This document shows positions 53,256 to 64,000 of a stretch of DNA of 64,000 nt, in pieces. The position numbers were made by a program, and so were the translations under genes. The notes beneath the pieces were generated by a model. It searched no databases. It saw only the letters and a program-made list of their open reading frames with translations, and had not been told where the DNA came from. Positions within the stretch are counted from its first letter, which is position 1. Each line of letters opens with the position of its first letter. Source of the stretch: Sporosarcina sp. PTS2304 (lineage in GTDB: Bacteria; Bacillota; Bacilli; Bacillales_A; Planococcaceae); the NCBI RefSeq assembly GCF_003351785.1, contig NZ_CP031230.1, positions 558,001-622,000 on the forward strand. Direction: 5' to 3'.

Positions 53256-54047
53256 ATGCTTAGAAAACTAATGCGAAAAAAGACGGCAGATATTCAGTCA
53301 TTACAGGAGCGGATTCATACCGTTAAACAAAGACAGATGCCTAACCATGTGGCAATTATCATGGATGGAAATGGAAGATGGGCGAAACAAAGAAAAATGC
53401 CGCGTATTGCTGGTCATCACGAAGGCATGAAAACTGTCCGTCAAGTGACCAATTTCGCAAATGATTTGGGTGTGAAAGCCCTCACCCTCTATGCATTTTC
53501 TACAGAAAATTGGAAACGACCTAAGATTGAGATCGACTTTTTGATGAATCTCCCTGGAGAGTTCCTCAATACATATTTACCTGAATTAATGGAAAAAGGC
53601 ATTAAAGTTGAAATGATTGGAAATATGGATGCACTTCCAGCTCATACAAAAACCGCCATTACGAAAGCAATGGAAATAACAAAGAATAATACAGGCTTGA
53701 TATTAAATTTCGCCATGAATTATGGTAGTAGATTAGAACTTGTTCATGTAATGAAAGAACTTGCCCGAGAAGTGGAAAGTGGAAATATGGAAATAGAGGC
53801 AATCGATGAAAATGTCATCAATTCCAAACTTATGACAGCACATTTACCAGAACCTGATCTACTAATACGCACAAGTGGGGAAGTTCGTCTTTCTAATTTC
53901 ATGTTATGGCAACTGGCTTACGCAGAGTTTATCTTTACGGAAGTGCTATGGCCGGATTATAACGAAGAATGTTTTTTACAAGCGATTGAAGATTTTCAAA
54001 ATCGGGATCGTCGCTTTGGAAGTTTGGAAGGAGATCGGAAAGGATGA
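53256..54047 (+). CDS. uppS: Undecaprenyl diphosphate synthase
   Basis: 263-aa cis-prenyltransferase that makes the C55 lipid carrier for wall synthesis. The catalytic aspartate is D37 in IIMDGNGRWAK; RIAGHHEGMKTV and the C-terminal LLIRTSGEVRLSNFMLWQ are diagnostic. GGGGGA precedes the ATG. First gene of a lipid/envelope cluster; overlaps cdsA by 4 nt. Confidence 0.97.
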   Translation: MLRKLMRKKTADIQSLQERIHTVKQRQMPNHVAIIMDGNGRWAKQRKMPRIAGHHEGMKTVRQVTNFANDLGVKALTLYAFSTENWKRPKIEIDFLMNLPGEFLNTYLPELMEKGIKVEMIGNMDALPAHTKTAITKAMEITKNNTGLILNFAMNYGSRLELVHVMKELAREVESGNMEIEAIDENVINSKLMTAHLPEPDLLIRTSGEVRLSNFMLWQLAYAEFIFTEVLWPDYNEECFLQAIEDFQNRDRRFGSLEGDRKG

Positions 54048-54838
54048 AGCAAAGAATTATTACAGCCATCGTAGCACTTGCACTTTTCGTTCCGCTTATC
54101 GTGATGGGCGGCTTGCCTTTCATCATTGCGATCTTTGCAATTGCTACTATTGGTTTATACGAGCTATTACGCATGAGGAATATGTCTATTTTCACAGTCG
54201 GCGGATTCTTATCATGGTGTATGTTAGTAGTTATACTATTACCTTCTCAATGGACTCAACAAGTAGAGAGTTCGCTTCGTTTAGAAAAGTTAGAACTGCT
54301 ATATGTATTAATTTTGTTATTGTTAATATATACAGTAGTAGTAAAAAATAGATCGACATTTGAAGATATTGCATTTTCAGCAATGTGTGCTTTGTATGTC
54401 GGAATTGGTTTTTATTATTTAATCGAAACGCGTTTATTCGGTTTAGAATATATAGGATATGCGTTACTAATTATTTGGTCAACAGATTCAGGGGCTTATT
54501 TCGTAGGACGAAAACTAGGCAAGCGTAAACTATGGCCAGAGATTTCGCCGAATAAGACAATTGAAGGATTTGTTGGAGGCATTGTTTGTGCTGTTGTCTT
54601 GAGTTTAGTTTATAACATGTTTTATCCAATCGCGAATTCGTATATGATGTTTATCATTATAACAGTCGTAGCGTCTATCGTTGGACAAATGGGTGACTTG
54701 GTGGAATCTGCTTTGAAACGGTATTATAATGTTAAAGATTCGGGTACACTGTTGCCTGGACATGGTGGTATTATGGATCGCTTTGATAGCCTACTTTTCG
54801 TTTTGCCACTACTTCATTTTGTTCAATTCGTAGGATAA
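54044..54838 (+). CDS. cdsA: Phosphatidate cytidylyltransferase
   Basis: 264-aa polytopic membrane enzyme that makes CDP-diacylglycerol. Seven or so hydrophobic segments are followed by the signature near the C-terminus, [20 protein letters not shown]...[13 protein letters not shown] (residues about 218-254). The segment SDTGAYFVGR-like [15 protein letters not shown] is also present. Translationally coupled to uppS. Confidence 0.96.
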   Translation: MKQRIITAIVALALFVPLIVMGGLPFIIAIFAIATIGLYELLRMRNMSIFTVGGFLSWCMLVVILLPSQWTQQVESSLRLEKLELLYVLILLLLIYTVVVKNRSTFEDIAFSAMCALYVGIGFYYLIETRLFGLEYIGYALLIIWSTDSGAYFVGRKLGKRKLWPEISPNKTIEGFVGGIVCAVVLSLVYNMFYPIANSYMMFIIITVVASIVGQMGDLVESALKRYYNVKDSGTLLPGHGGIMDRFDSLLFVLPLLHFVQFVG

Positions 54839-54857
54839 CGGAGAGGAAGTTACACAT

Positions 54858-56012
54858 ATGAAGAAAATTAATTTGCTGGGTGCAACAGGCTCTATCGGCA
54901 CACAGACTTTAGATATTATTGCATCGCATCCGGAACGATTTACGTTGACAGCGATGTCGGTTGGGAGAAACATTCAAAAAGCGAGTGAAATTATTACACA
55001 GTTTCAGCCAGAGTTAGTATCTGTTGTAGACAAAACAGATGCAGAACGTTTACAAAAGGAATTCCCTAGCGTTACAGTCGTACATGGAGATGAAGGACTC
55101 ATTGAAGCGGCTGTTGGAAAAGAAGCGGATATACTTCTCAATTCAGTAATCGGTAGTGTCGGCTTAAGCCCTACGCTAGCAGCGATTGAAGCGGGTATGA
55201 CGATTGCCATTGCTAATAAGGAGACGCTAGTGGCCGCTGGCGATTTGGTTGTTCAAGCAGCAACACGCAATCAAGTTCCGTTATTACCTGTAGATAGTGA
55301 GCATTCTGCCTTGTTTCAAGCATTGAATGGTGAAAACCCAAAACGAATTACACAGCTAATACTGACTGCTTCTGGAGGTAGTTTTAGAGACTATACACGT
55401 GATCAGTTACAACACGTCACAGTAGAGCAAGCTCTTGCACATCCGAATTGGTCCATGGGTAATAAATTGACGATCGATTCCGCGACAATGATGAACAAAG
55501 GATTGGAAGTTATCGAAGCACATCATCTTTTTGCCATGCCATATGATAAAATTGAGTGCTTACTACATAAGGAAAGCATTATACACTCCATGGTAGAGTT
55601 CGAAGATACAAGTGTAATGGCACAGCTCGGTTCGCCGGATATGCGCGTACCTATTCAATATGCCCTAACATACCCTGACCGTATCCCTATGGCTAATGCA
55701 AAACGTCTGCGCTTAGATGAAATCGGAAAACTTCACTTTGAAAAAATGAATTACGAGAGATTTAAAGCGTTGGCCTTTGCATATGATGCAGGTAGGGAAG
55801 GAGGCACTTTGCCTACAGCGATGAACGCAGCAAATGAAGTAGCTGTTCAATTATTTATGGAAGGACGTATTTCATTTATACAAATTGAAGAAATCATCGA
55901 GCAAATGATGGATCAACATCAGACGATAAAGAACCCTGATTTAGAAGAGATTTTAGAGACAGATCGCATTACGCGAGAAAAAGTCTATGGTATAGTTAAG
56001 TATCAAGATTAA
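54858..56012 (+). CDS. dxr: 1-deoxy-D-xylulose 5-phosphate reductoisomerase
   Basis: 384-aa NADPH-dependent enzyme of the MEP isoprenoid pathway. The nucleotide-binding motif [14 protein letters not shown] is at the N-terminus; the metal- and substrate-binding loop DSEHSALFQ is near residue 150. GGAGAGGAAG precedes the ATG. It supplies precursors for uppS in the same cluster. Confidence 0.97.
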   Translation: MKKINLLGATGSIGTQTLDIIASHPERFTLTAMSVGRNIQKASEIITQFQPELVSVVDKTDAERLQKEFPSVTVVHGDEGLIEAAVGKEADILLNSVIGSVGLSPTLAAIEAGMTIAIANKETLVAAGDLVVQAATRNQVPLLPVDSEHSALFQALNGENPKRITQLILTASGGSFRDYTRDQLQHVTVEQALAHPNWSMGNKLTIDSATMMNKGLEVIEAHHLFAMPYDKIECLLHKESIIHSMVEFEDTSVMAQLGSPDMRVPIQYALTYPDRIPMANAKRLRLDEIGKLHFEKMNYERFKALAFAYDAGREGGTLPTAMNAANEVAVQLFMEGRISFIQIEEIIEQMMDQHQTIKNPDLEEILETDRITREKVYGIVKYQD

Positions 56013-56047
56013 TTCAGGCTATTAAAGCCTATGAAGGTGGTTACTGA

Positions 56048-57307
56048 ATGGAAACCGTTATTGCGTTTATAGTGATATTCGGGACACTTGTAGCATTTCA
56101 TGAGTTCGGACATTTCTTGTTTGCAAAAAAAGCAGGCATAATGGTTCGTGAATTTGCAATTGGTATGGGGCCTAAAATTTTAGCGATTCGAAAAGGTGAG
56201 ACTCTCTATACTGTTCGTTTGTTACCGCTAGGCGGGTATGTACGGATGGCTGGAGAAGACTTTGACACCATCGAATTGCAACCAGGGTATCGTGTAGGCT
56301 TATTGTTAAATGCACAAGACGAAATAGAAAAAGTGTATCTAAATCGTAATGTTTCTAACCCGAATATTTTACATTTGGAAGTAGAAAAATCGGATTTAGA
56401 TAAAGAGTTATATATTGAAGGTTACGACGAAGACGGTCAATTTGTACATTTGAAAATTGCTAGAACAGCGATGATTATTGAAAAAGGGCAAGAAACACTA
56501 ATCGCTCCCTATGACCGTCAATTTGAGTCAAAATCATTAGCCAGCAGAGCAATGGCTATTTTTGCTGGGCCGCTATTTAACTTTATCTTAGCATTTTTTA
56601 TTTTCTTAGCACTCGGTTTGTTAAACGGAGTACCGACTAATGAGCCAATCATTTCTGAAGTGAAGCCGAATATGCCTGCAGAAATGGCGGGAATGAAGAA
56701 AGATGATTTGATAACAGGTGTAGATGGTAAAACGATTGATACGTGGACTGAGTTTTCTGAAGCGATCCAAAAAAGTCCAGGAGTTCCAATGGCATTGGAA
56801 GTGGAAAGAAACGGCGAAAAAGTATCGCTCCAAGTAACTCCAGACACTATTAAAGATGCCGGGCAAGAATTTGGCCAAATTGGTGTCATCTACTCCAGCC
56901 CTTTAGAAAAAGGGATTATAAAATCATTTGTCTTCGGTGTTGAGCAAACGTACACAATGACGGTAAAAATTATTGAGTTACTGGGTATGCTTGTAACTGG
57001 TAAATTTACCATTGATGCGTTATCCGGACCAGTTGGTATTTATAAAGCAACTGAGGCGGTAGCGCAACATGGTATTTTCAATTTGATGAATTGGGCTGCT
57101 GTACTCAGTATCAATTTAGGAATCATGAACTTGTTGCCATTGCCGGCACTTGACGGTGGTAGATTATTATTTTTCCTATTTGAAGGTGTACGGGGTAAAC
57201 CGGTCGATAAGCAAAAAGAAGGCATGGTGCATTTTGTTGGTATTATGTTACTGATGGTTTTGATGTTAGTTGTGACCTGGAATGACATTCAACGGTTTTT
57301 CTTCTAA
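56048..57307 (+). CDS. rseP: Site-2 protease RseP/RasP
   Basis: 419-aa intramembrane zinc metalloprotease that cleaves anti-sigma factors and signal-peptide remnants. The HExxH motif is H18-E19..H22 (FHEFGHFLF) in the first helix, the third zinc ligand is in NLLPLPALDGGRLLF, and a PDZ domain lies between about residues 190 and 285. AGGTGG precedes the ATG. Confidence 0.96.
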   Translation: METVIAFIVIFGTLVAFHEFGHFLFAKKAGIMVREFAIGMGPKILAIRKGETLYTVRLLPLGGYVRMAGEDFDTIELQPGYRVGLLLNAQDEIEKVYLNRNVSNPNILHLEVEKSDLDKELYIEGYDEDGQFVHLKIARTAMIIEKGQETLIAPYDRQFESKSLASRAMAIFAGPLFNFILAFFIFLALGLLNGVPTNEPIISEVKPNMPAEMAGMKKDDLITGVDGKTIDTWTEFSEAIQKSPGVPMALEVERNGEKVSLQVTPDTIKDAGQEFGQIGVIYSSPLEKGIIKSFVFGVEQTYTMTVKIIELLGMLVTGKFTIDALSGPVGIYKATEAVAQHGIFNLMNWAAVLSINLGIMNLLPLPALDGGRLLFFLFEGVRGKPVDKQKEGMVHFVGIMLLMVLMLVVTWNDIQRFFF

Positions 57308-57325
57308 AAGAGGTGGGAACATATC

Positions 57326-59020
57326 ATGAAACAATCTAAAACGTTTATACCTACGATGCGGCAAACTCCTGCAGATGCAGAACTTCGATCGCATCAATTA
57401 TTACTGCGAGCAGGCTGTATAAAGCAGACAGACTATGGAGTGTACACGTATTTAACGCTCGCTCAGAAAACGCTTCGTAAAATTCAAGAGATTGTTCGCC
57501 AAGAAATGGAAGCAATCGAATGTATAGAAATTTCCATGCCGACACTTCAATCTTCTAACGTTTGGAAAGAAGTAGGAAGAACAGGATCTTACGGTAAAGA
57601 ACTATTTTTTCTAGAAGACCGTCATGCGAAAGAACTTGTTCTTAGTCCCAGTGATGAAGAACGAATGATTTCCTTATTGCGCGATGAAGTGAATTCATAT
57701 AAAAGACTGCCGTTAACACTGTTTCAAATGAAAACGAAGTTTCGGGATGTTGAACGCCCGCGAAACGGTTTATTATACAGTCGTGAATTCATTATGAATG
57801 ACGCATATTCTTTCCATGCTTCGGAAGAGAGTTTGGATGAAAAATATGAACAAATTATGCAGGCATTCACTAATATTTTAACGCGACTCGGTGTGCAGTC
57901 CCGCATGGTGATGGCTGATCGTGAGAAAGAAACCCATGAATTTATTGCTTTATCTTCCGCGGGCGAAGAAAAAATAGCACACAGTGATAGTTCATCATAT
58001 GCAGCCACTATTGATTTGGCTGAAGTAAATATGAAATACGAGTTATCAGATGAAAAACCTCAACAGACGACAAAGGTAGCTACTCCTAATCAACGAACGG
58101 TGGAAGATGTAGCATCATTTCTTTCCGTAGAGCTAGATAAGATTATTAAGTCGTTGCTCTACATGATCGATGGAGAAAGCATAATGGTCATTTGTTGCGG
58201 CAATCATTATATTAATGAAAAGAAATTGCAACGTGCATTGCATGCAACTCAAGTAGAATTAGCAAGTGAACAGCAAGTGAAAGAATTACTCGGATGTTCA
58301 GTAGGTTCTGTCGGTCCTGTAAAGTTACCGGTAGGCGTGAAAGTGTATGCAGATCACGCGGTTATAGCGGTCGTCAATGGTGTTACAGGAGCAAATGAAG
58401 ATGATTACCATTTAACAAATGTAAACCCGGAACGTGATTTTGCTATTGACGATTATCTTGATATTCGATATGTACAAGAAGGAGATGCGTCACCGGACGG
58501 TATTGGAACTATCCAATTCACTCAAGGTATCGGTATCGGCAAAATTTCCAAGCAAGGAACAGAATACAGCAAGCGGCTAAAAGGTATGTTCTTAAATGAT
58601 CGCGGCAGAACACAGCCATTTATAATGGGCCGTTATGAACTGAGTATTTCGCGTTTACTGGCAGCGATTGCTGAACAGTATAATGATGACAGAGGATTGA
58701 AATGGCCAAAGCATTTAGCACCATTTGATATTCATTTAGTAGCCGTTAATTTGAAAGATGAAGTCCAACAGCAATTGGCTGATGAATTATACGCGGTGTT
58801 ACAATCTTACCGGTACGATGTGTTATATGATGATCGTGCGGAAAGAGCAGGTGTGAAATTCGCAGACTCCGATTTAATAGGAATACCTGTACGAATTACA
58901 GTAGGCAAAAGAGCAGATGAAGGAATCGTTGAAGTGACATTCCGGCACAATGGAGATTCAACAGATTGGCAAAAAGAAGAGGTACTAGAAAAGTTACAAT
59001 CCTTCTTTAGTGCAGAATAA
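57326..59020 (+). CDS. proS: Prolyl-tRNA synthetase
   Basis: 564-aa class II synthetase of the bacterial type. Motif 2 is around MKTKFRDVERPRNGLLYSREFIMNDAYSF (residues about 134-162). The inserted YbaK-like editing domain lies at about 230-390, and motif 3 is GIGIGKISKQGTEYS-like. The C-terminal anticodon domain follows. It starts 18 nt after rseP, and there is no T-box leader. A terminator follows. Confidence 0.96.
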   Translation: MKQSKTFIPTMRQTPADAELRSHQLLLRAGCIKQTDYGVYTYLTLAQKTLRKIQEIVRQEMEAIECIEISMPTLQSSNVWKEVGRTGSYGKELFFLEDRHAKELVLSPSDEERMISLLRDEVNSYKRLPLTLFQMKTKFRDVERPRNGLLYSREFIMNDAYSFHASEESLDEKYEQIMQAFTNILTRLGVQSRMVMADREKETHEFIALSSAGEEKIAHSDSSSYAATIDLAEVNMKYELSDEKPQQTTKVATPNQRTVEDVASFLSVELDKIIKSLLYMIDGESIMVICCGNHYINEKKLQRALHATQVELASEQQVKELLGCSVGSVGPVKLPVGVKVYADHAVIAVVNGVTGANEDDYHLTNVNPERDFAIDDYLDIRYVQEGDASPDGIGTIQFTQGIGIGKISKQGTEYSKRLKGMFLNDRGRTQPFIMGRYELSISRLLAAIAEQYNDDRGLKWPKHLAPFDIHLVAVNLKDEVQQQLADELYAVLQSYRYDVLYDDRAERAGVKFADSDLIGIPVRITVGKRADEGIVEVTFRHNGDSTDWQKEEVLEKLQSFFSAE

Positions 59021-59024
59021 AAAC

Positions 59025-59062
59025 GAAGGGGAGTCCGTCAGTATCGGAACTTCCCTTCTTTT
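59025..59062 (+). terminator. Intrinsic terminator after proS
   Basis: GAAGGGGAGTCCG (59025-59037) pairs with CGGAACTTCCCTTC (59045-59058), with a G-U pair and a bulge, followed by TTTT. It lies 4 nt after the proS stop and 25 nt before the polC GTG. Confidence 0.75.
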
Positions 59063-59086
59063 CGCGATAGAACGGAGGAATGCATA

Positions 59087-62000
59087 GTGGATGCCGCACA
59101 GAAGTTTTTAACATTACTGCAGCAGACTGGTCTGACAGATGATCAACTCATGCCATATTTTCGTAATGGTGAGTTGAATCGCGTAACGGTACAAAAAAAG
59201 TCTCGGGTATGGAAGTTCAATATTACGTTAGATGACGTGTTGCCGATCGAAGTATACCGCATTGTGCAGCAACGTGTGCATGGATCATTCGCAGCGATAG
59301 CGAATGTTCACCTGCAAATAGAAAGCCGCAATAAAACAACCGATGAACAATTGCTGATAGCGTATTGGCAAGATGTAGTAGAAGAATTGGCTGATATTTC
59401 ACCGCCACTACGTCAATGTTTAGTTCAACAACAACCAAAATTGCACGGAGAAAAACTACTTATTACTTGTTCGAATGATTTAGAGTGTCAAACATTGAAA
59501 AATAAATATCTCGGACCACTCACGACAGCATATAAACAATTCGGGTTTCCTCAACTAGTGATGGATATATCGATTATTGAGAACCAACAAGCAGAAGAAG
59601 ACCGTCAGAATTTCCTAACTCAAAAACAACTAGAAGAAGATCACTTATCAAAACAAGCGGGTATGCAATTAAAACAACGTGAATCGATGAAGAGTGAACA
59701 AGGGGAATCTGATAAGGCGTTAGTTCTTGGAACACCAATCAAACCAACAGAACCGATCGTACCAATACATGAAATTCAGGATGAAGAACGCCGCTTAGTC
59801 ATTGAAGGTTTTGTATTTGATGCAGAAGTAAGAGAACTTCGCAGTGGACGCTCATTATTAACATTAAAGGTTACGGATTATACAGATTCTATTTTAGTGA
59901 AAATGTTTTCCAGAGACAATGAAGATGCAGAAATGATGAAATCCTTTAAAAAAGGAATGTGGGTACGTGCTAGGGGGGGTATCCAAAACGACACGTTCGT
60001 ACGGGATTTAATTATGATGGCGCAAGACTTGGCTGTGATTGCTTCAGTTGAGCGGATTGATAAAGCACCCGAAGGACGAAAGCGAGTAGAATTACATGCA
60101 CATACATCTATGAGTCAAATGGATGCGGTCGTTTCAGCACAGGCGTTGGTAGCCCAAGCTGCGAAATGGGGGCATCCTGCGATTGCCATTACAGATCACG
60201 CCAACGTACAGTCTTTTCCAGAGGCATATAACGCGGGAAAGAAACACGGTATTAAAGTGTTGTTCGGTTTGGAAGCTAATCTAGTAGATGATGGTGTGCC
60301 GATTGTATATGAGGAACAGCACAGATTACTGGAAACTGATACGTATGTTGTGTTTGACGTCGAGACTACTGGGTTATCTGCGGTGTATGACACGATTATT
60401 GAGTTAGCTGCAGTACGCGTTCGTGGTGGTGAGATTTTAGATCGTTTTGAACGCTTCGCTAATCCACATCATCCTTTATCTTCGGTTACGACCAATTTGA
60501 CAGGGATCACAGATGATATGGTGAAAGATGCACCGGAAGTTTCTGAAGTAATGGAAGACTTTATAGAGTTTATAGGCGATGCGGTGTTAATTGCGCATAA
60601 TGCTTCGTTTGATATGGGCTTTTTCTATGCTTCTTGTAAACGTGCTAAAATTGACGTAGCGGCTTATCCGGTTATTGATACATTAGAACTTTCGCGTTTT
60701 CTTTATCCCGAACTTCGAAACCACCGTTTGAATACGCTAGCGAAAAAATTCGATATAGAACTTACCCAACATCACCGGGCGATCTACGATACAGAAGCAA
60801 CTGCGTATCTTTTCTTACGTTTACTGGCGGATGCCCAAGAAAAAGGCATCGAATGGTTAGATGATCTTAACAAAAATATTGGTGAAGGTGATGCGTACAA
60901 ACGATCACGGCCGTCACATTGCACATTACTCGTTACAGACAATGAAGGTTTGAAAAATCTATTCAAATTAGTGTCTATCTCTCATATGGACTTTTTCTAC
61001 AGGGTACCACGAATTCCGCGATCTTTACTCATGAAATATCGCAAAGGGATTTTGATTGGGTCGGGCTGCGATAAAGGTGAAGTTTTTGAAGGGCTTATGC
61101 AAAAGCCGATGGAGGAAGTGGAAGAAATCGCGAGCTTCTATGATTATTTAGAACTCCATCCAAAACCTGTGTATTCACACTTACTGGAACTCGATCTAAT
61201 TCGAGATGAATGGAATTTGGAAGACATCATGAGAAAAATGCTGAAGCTTGGTAAGAAGACAGGATTACCGGTTTGTGCGACTGGTAATGTCCATTACTTA
61301 GATGAAACAGATGCTACTTATCGAAAAGTACTCGTACGTTCGCAAGGCGGAGCGAATCCGATGAATCGTCATTCGTTGCCGGAGGTTCATTTTAGGACGA
61401 CAGATGAAATGTTGAAAGAGTTTGCATTTTTAGGTGAAGAGGTAGCAAAAGAAATTGTGATAGATAATCCACTGAAAATTATGGAACGAGTCGGAGACGT
61501 GAAACCGATCAAGGACGATTTATACACACCTAAAATTGAAGGTGCAGATGAGGAAGTACGTGAATTAACGTATTCGATGGCGCATCATATTTATGGAGAT
61601 ACGTTGCCTGAAATTATTGAAGCACGTATTGAAAAAGAATTGACATCAATTATTGACAATGGATTCGCTGTTATTTATTTAATTTCCCATAAACTTGTTA
61701 AAAAATCGCTTGATGAAGGATATTTGGTAGGTTCGCGTGGATCGGTAGGTTCTTCATTTGTTGCAACGATGATGGAAATTACTGAAGTAAATCCGATGCC
61801 GCCTCATTACGTCTGTCCTTCTTGTAAAACCTATGAATTCTTCGATGATGGATCTGTAGGTTCAGGCTATGATTTGCCGGATAAAGCCTGTCCAAACTGT
61901 GCGACAATGTTTAAAAAAGACGGGCAGGACATTCCGTTTGAAACCTTCTTAGGTTTTGCTGGAGATAAAGTACCCGACATCGATTTGAACTTTAGTGGAG

Positions 62001-63394
62001 AATATCAAGCGCATGCGCATAATTATACAAAAGAGTTATTCGGTGAAGATTATGTGTACCGGGCAGGAACGATCGGAACAGTTGCTGAAAAAACAGCATA
62101 CGGTTATGTAAGAGGGTATATGAATGATAATGATATTCAAATGCGCGGAGCTGAGATTGATCGGCTAGTACAAGGATGTTCCGGCGTCAAAAGGAATACA
62201 GGACAGCACCCCGGGGGAATTATCGTGGTCCCTGATACGATGGATATTTTCGATTTCACACCGATTCAATTTCCAGCAGATGATATTGAGTCCAGCTGGC
62301 GCACCACTCATTTTGATTTTCACTCTATTGATAATAACTTATTGAAGTTGGATATTCTCGGACATGATGATCCGACAATGATTAAAATGTTAGAAGATCT
62401 ATCAGGGATTGATGCGAAAACGATTCCGCCAGACGATCCTGGAGTTATGGCATTATTCAGTGGAACGGAATCATTAGGTGTTACGGAAAAACAAATTGAT
62501 TGCAAAACAGGAACATTAGGTGTACCAGAGTTCGGTACACGTTTTGTTCGACAAATGCTTGAAGAAACAAAGCCATCCACATTCTCAGAATTAATACAGA
62601 TTTCGGGTTTGTCACACGGCACCGACGTTTGGCTCGGCAACGCGCAGGAGCTAATCCAAAACAAAACATGTCAACTATCTGAAGTTATCGGCTGTCGTGA
62701 TGATATAATGGTGTACTTGATCTATCAAGGGTTAGAACCTTCATTGGCGTTTAAGATCATGGAATCGGTCCGTAAAGGGAAAGGATTAACGCCAGAGTTT
62801 GAAGCAGAAATGAAAGCGAATAAAGTACCTGCGTGGTATATAAGCTCTTGTAAGAAAATCAAGTATATGTTCCCGAAAGCTCACGCTGCCGCTTATGTAT
62901 TGATGGCGCTTCGTATTGCTTATTTCAAAGTTCATCATCCAATTATGTACTATGCAACTTACTTCACAGTACGTGCGACGGATTTTGACTTAATGACAAT
63001 GGCTAAAGGTTCCGCATCCATTCGTGCGAAGGTTAAAGAAATCAATGATAAAGGATTAGACGCTCCACCGAAAGAGAAGAACTTAGTCGTCGTATTGGAA
63101 ATTGCGCTTGAAATGGTAGAGCGTGGATTCACATTTGCGAAACCGGATTTGTATAAGTCTGACGCGACACGATTCATTATTGAAGACAATCAGCTAATAC
63201 CACCGTTCAATGCAGTTCCTTCATTAGGAACGAATGTGGCGAAGACAATAGTGGAAGCTCGAAAAGATGGAGAGTTTTTATCGAAAGAGGACTTTCAAAA
63301 GAGAGGCCGTGTATCGAAGACAATTGTTGAGTATTTAGATAATTTTGGTTGCTTGGAAGGAATGCCTGATGCCAATCAATTATCCTTGTTCTAA
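59087..63394 (+). CDS. polC: DNA polymerase III PolC-type, alpha subunit
   Basis: 1435-aa replicative polymerase of low-GC Gram-positives. Order: N-terminal tau-binding region, OB fold (about 245-325), PHP domain beginning [15 protein letters not shown] near 335, inserted DEDDh proofreading exonuclease with FDVETTGL near 422, the second PHP part, then the polymerase core with [12 protein letters not shown] and CPNC zinc ligands, [13 protein letters not shown] and ending NQLSLF. The start is GTG at 59087 with GGAGG upstream; no ATG fits. No promoter was found in the 25 nt after the proS terminator. Confidence 0.98.
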   Translation: MDAAQKFLTLLQQTGLTDDQLMPYFRNGELNRVTVQKKSRVWKFNITLDDVLPIEVYRIVQQRVHGSFAAIANVHLQIESRNKTTDEQLLIAYWQDVVEELADISPPLRQCLVQQQPKLHGEKLLITCSNDLECQTLKNKYLGPLTTAYKQFGFPQLVMDISIIENQQAEEDRQNFLTQKQLEEDHLSKQAGMQLKQRESMKSEQGESDKALVLGTPIKPTEPIVPIHEIQDEERRLVIEGFVFDAEVRELRSGRSLLTLKVTDYTDSILVKMFSRDNEDAEMMKSFKKGMWVRARGGIQNDTFVRDLIMMAQDLAVIASVERIDKAPEGRKRVELHAHTSMSQMDAVVSAQALVAQAAKWGHPAIAITDHANVQSFPEAYNAGKKHGIKVLFGLEANLVDDGVPIVYEEQHRLLETDTYVVFDVETTGLSAVYDTIIELAAVRVRGGEILDRFERFANPHHPLSSVTTNLTGITDDMVKDAPEVSEVMEDFIEFIGDAVLIAHNASFDMGFFYASCKRAKIDVAAYPVIDTLELSRFLYPELRNHRLNTLAKKFDIELTQHHRAIYDTEATAYLFLRLLADAQEKGIEWLDDLNKNIGEGDAYKRSRPSHCTLLVTDNEGLKNLFKLVSISHMDFFYRVPRIPRSLLMKYRKGILIGSGCDKGEVFEGLMQKPMEEVEEIASFYDYLELHPKPVYSHLLELDLIRDEWNLEDIMRKMLKLGKKTGLPVCATGNVHYLDETDATYRKVLVRSQGGANPMNRHSLPEVHFRTTDEMLKEFAFLGEEVAKEIVIDNPLKIMERVGDVKPIKDDLYTPKIEGADEEVRELTYSMAHHIYGDTLPEIIEARIEKELTSIIDNGFAVIYLISHKLVKKSLDEGYLVGSRGSVGSSFVATMMEITEVNPMPPHYVCPSCKTYEFFDDGSVGSGYDLPDKACPNCATMFKKDGQDIPFETFLGFAGDKVPDIDLNFSGEYQAHAHNYTKELFGEDYVYRAGTIGTVAEKTAYGYVRGYMNDNDIQMRGAEIDRLVQGCSGVKRNTGQHPGGIIVVPDTMDIFDFTPIQFPADDIESSWRTTHFDFHSIDNNLLKLDILGHDDPTMIKMLEDLSGIDAKTIPPDDPGVMALFSGTESLGVTEKQIDCKTGTLGVPEFGTRFVRQMLEETKPSTFSELIQISGLSHGTDVWLGNAQELIQNKTCQLSEVIGCRDDIMVYLIYQGLEPSLAFKIMESVRKGKGLTPEFEAEMKANKVPAWYISSCKKIKYMFPKAHAAAYVLMALRIAYFKVHHPIMYYATYFTVRATDFDLMTMAKGSASIRAKVKEINDKGLDAPPKEKNLVVVLEIALEMVERGFTFAKPDLYKSDATRFIIEDNQLIPPFNAVPSLGTNVAKTIVEARKDGEFLSKEDFQKRGRVSKTIVEYLDNFGCLEGMPDANQLSLF

Positions 63395-63416
63395 TAGTGT
63401 TTAACGGTTGCATCAT

Positions 63417-63445
63417 TTGCAATGTAAAAGGCCATGTGATACGAT
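63417..63445 (+). promoter_or_regulatory. Candidate SigA promoter for rimP
   Basis: TTGCAA at 63417-63422, a 17-nt spacer and TACGAT at 63440-63445, just after polC. A terminator-like hairpin lies between it and rimP. Moderate match only. Confidence 0.35.
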
Positions 63446-63474
63446 TGAAACAACTTTTGCTATACGTCTTGCGG

Positions 63475-63505
63475 AAAAGAGTGGGGCTCCCCGCTCTTTT
63501 CTGTT
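63475..63505 (+). terminator. Terminator-like hairpin between polC and rimP
   Basis: AAAAGAGTGGGG (63475-63486) pairs with CCCCGCTCTTTT (63489-63500) with one wobble pair. It is nearly symmetrical and so could act on both strands. The downstream T run (TTTTCTGTTGTT) is broken. Confidence 0.8.
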
Positions 63506-63533
63506 GTTATTTTGAATTTCGGGAGGGATATCA

Positions 63534-64000
63534 TTGAGTAAAATTACAGAGGAAGTCGAAAAGTTAGCAAGTCCAATTGTTGAAGAATTAGGACTTGAAC
63601 TAGTTGACGTGGAGTTCTTAAAAGAAGGTCGTGATTGGTTTTTACGTATTTATATCGACACGCCTGAAGGAGCCATTGATATTGATCAATGTGCAGCTGT
63701 AAGTGAGAAGCTAAGTGAGGAACTAGACCGTGTAGACCCAATCACACAAAATTACTTCCTTGAAGTGTCTTCTCCCGGAGCGGAAAGACCATTGAAAAAA
63801 GATGAAGATTTTGAAAAAGCAGTAGGCCAATACGTGTTCATCAAGACCTATGAACCGATTGATGGACTAAAAGAGTTTGAAGGATATTTACTCGGCTATG
63901 GTCCGGTCTTTGCAAAAGTGGAAATACGTATTAAGACTAGAAAAGTGTTAGTAGAAATTGATAAAACAAAAATTGCATTTGCTCGTCTTGCTATTGACTT
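63534..64000 (+). CDS. rimP: Ribosome maturation factor RimP (3' truncated)
   Basis: The frame runs off the window end; 155 residues are visible. The N-terminal domain (KITEEVEKLASPIVEELGLELVDVEF) and the SSPGAERPL motif near residue 78 identify RimP, a 30S maturation factor upstream of nusA in Bacillales. The start is TTG at 63534, 6 nt after GGGAGGG; no ATG or GTG is available. Confidence 0.94.
   Translation, partial: MSKITEEVEKLASPIVEELGLELVDVEFLKEGRDWFLRIYIDTPEGAIDIDQCAAVSEKLSEELDRVDPITQNYFLEVSSPGAERPLKKDEDFEKAVGQYVFIKTYEPIDGLKEFEGYLLGYGPVFAKVEIRIKTRKVLVEIDKTKIAFARLAID

Noticed and set aside
53875-54351. A 158-codon + strand frame across the uppS-cdsA junction
   Set aside because: It is out of frame with both conserved proteins, which overlap by only 4 nt and leave no room for another gene.
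57308-57325. T-box leader for proS
   Set aside because: Only 18 nt separate rseP and proS, too short for a T-box, and no T-box sequence was seen.
1-64000. tRNA, rRNA, prophage or genomic island
   Set aside because: No tRNA-like or rRNA sequence and no phage genes were recognised; gene order is that of the conserved Bacillales core.

Overview
The window is a stretch of chromosome from a low-to-moderate-GC Gram-positive bacterium of the order Bacillales. Gene order follows the Bacillus subtilis smc-ftsY-ffh to rimP region almost gene for gene. An extra TIGR02530-type gene in the flagellar operon, the absence of ylqD, and the protein sequences suggest a Planococcaceae-like genus (Sporosarcina or Lysinibacillus type) rather than Bacillus itself; that placement is an inference. 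All genes are on the + strand. No CRISPR array, rRNA, tRNA or prophage was seen.

Layout. 1-7.1 kb: end of smc, then ftsY, ylxM, ffh (SRP targeting), rpsP-khpA, rimM-trmD, rplS, a signal peptidase and rbgA. 7.2-10.6 kb: rnhB followed by a ylqG-ylqH pair that resembles the flagellar type III switch proteins FliK and FlhB-C but lies far from the flagellar operon. 10.7-20.6 kb: sucCD, dprA, topA, trmFO, xerC and hslVU, with a decayed mobile-element-like relic between trmFO and xerC. 20.6-21.4 kb: codY and a strong terminator.

22.0-49.9 kb: one large fla/che operon, flgB to sigD plus two small downstream genes. It encodes the rod, MS ring, C ring, export gate and ATPase, hook-length control, hook, chemotaxis core (CheA, B, C, D, W, Y), FlhF/FlhG and the flagellar sigma factor. 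A 564-nt intergenic region precedes it.

50.0-64.0 kb: rpsB, tsf, pyrH-frr, uppS-cdsA-dxr-rseP-proS, polC, and a rimP gene cut off by the window end. Stoichiometry seems to be set by intrinsic terminators inside co-directional clusters; those after rpsB and tsf leave almost no room for a new promoter.

The most notable signals are: (1) the FliK-like/FlhB-C-like pair, in which YlqH begins just where FlhB self-cleaves; (2) a GC-rich hairpin between the Shine-Dalgarno and ATG of the swrD/flbD gene that, when folded, restores normal spacing; (3) a terminator-like hairpin, an extended -10 and a SigD-like box stacked in front of sigD; (4) terminators without downstream promoters in the rpsB-tsf-pyrH cluster; (5) nested inverted repeats on the topA promoter.
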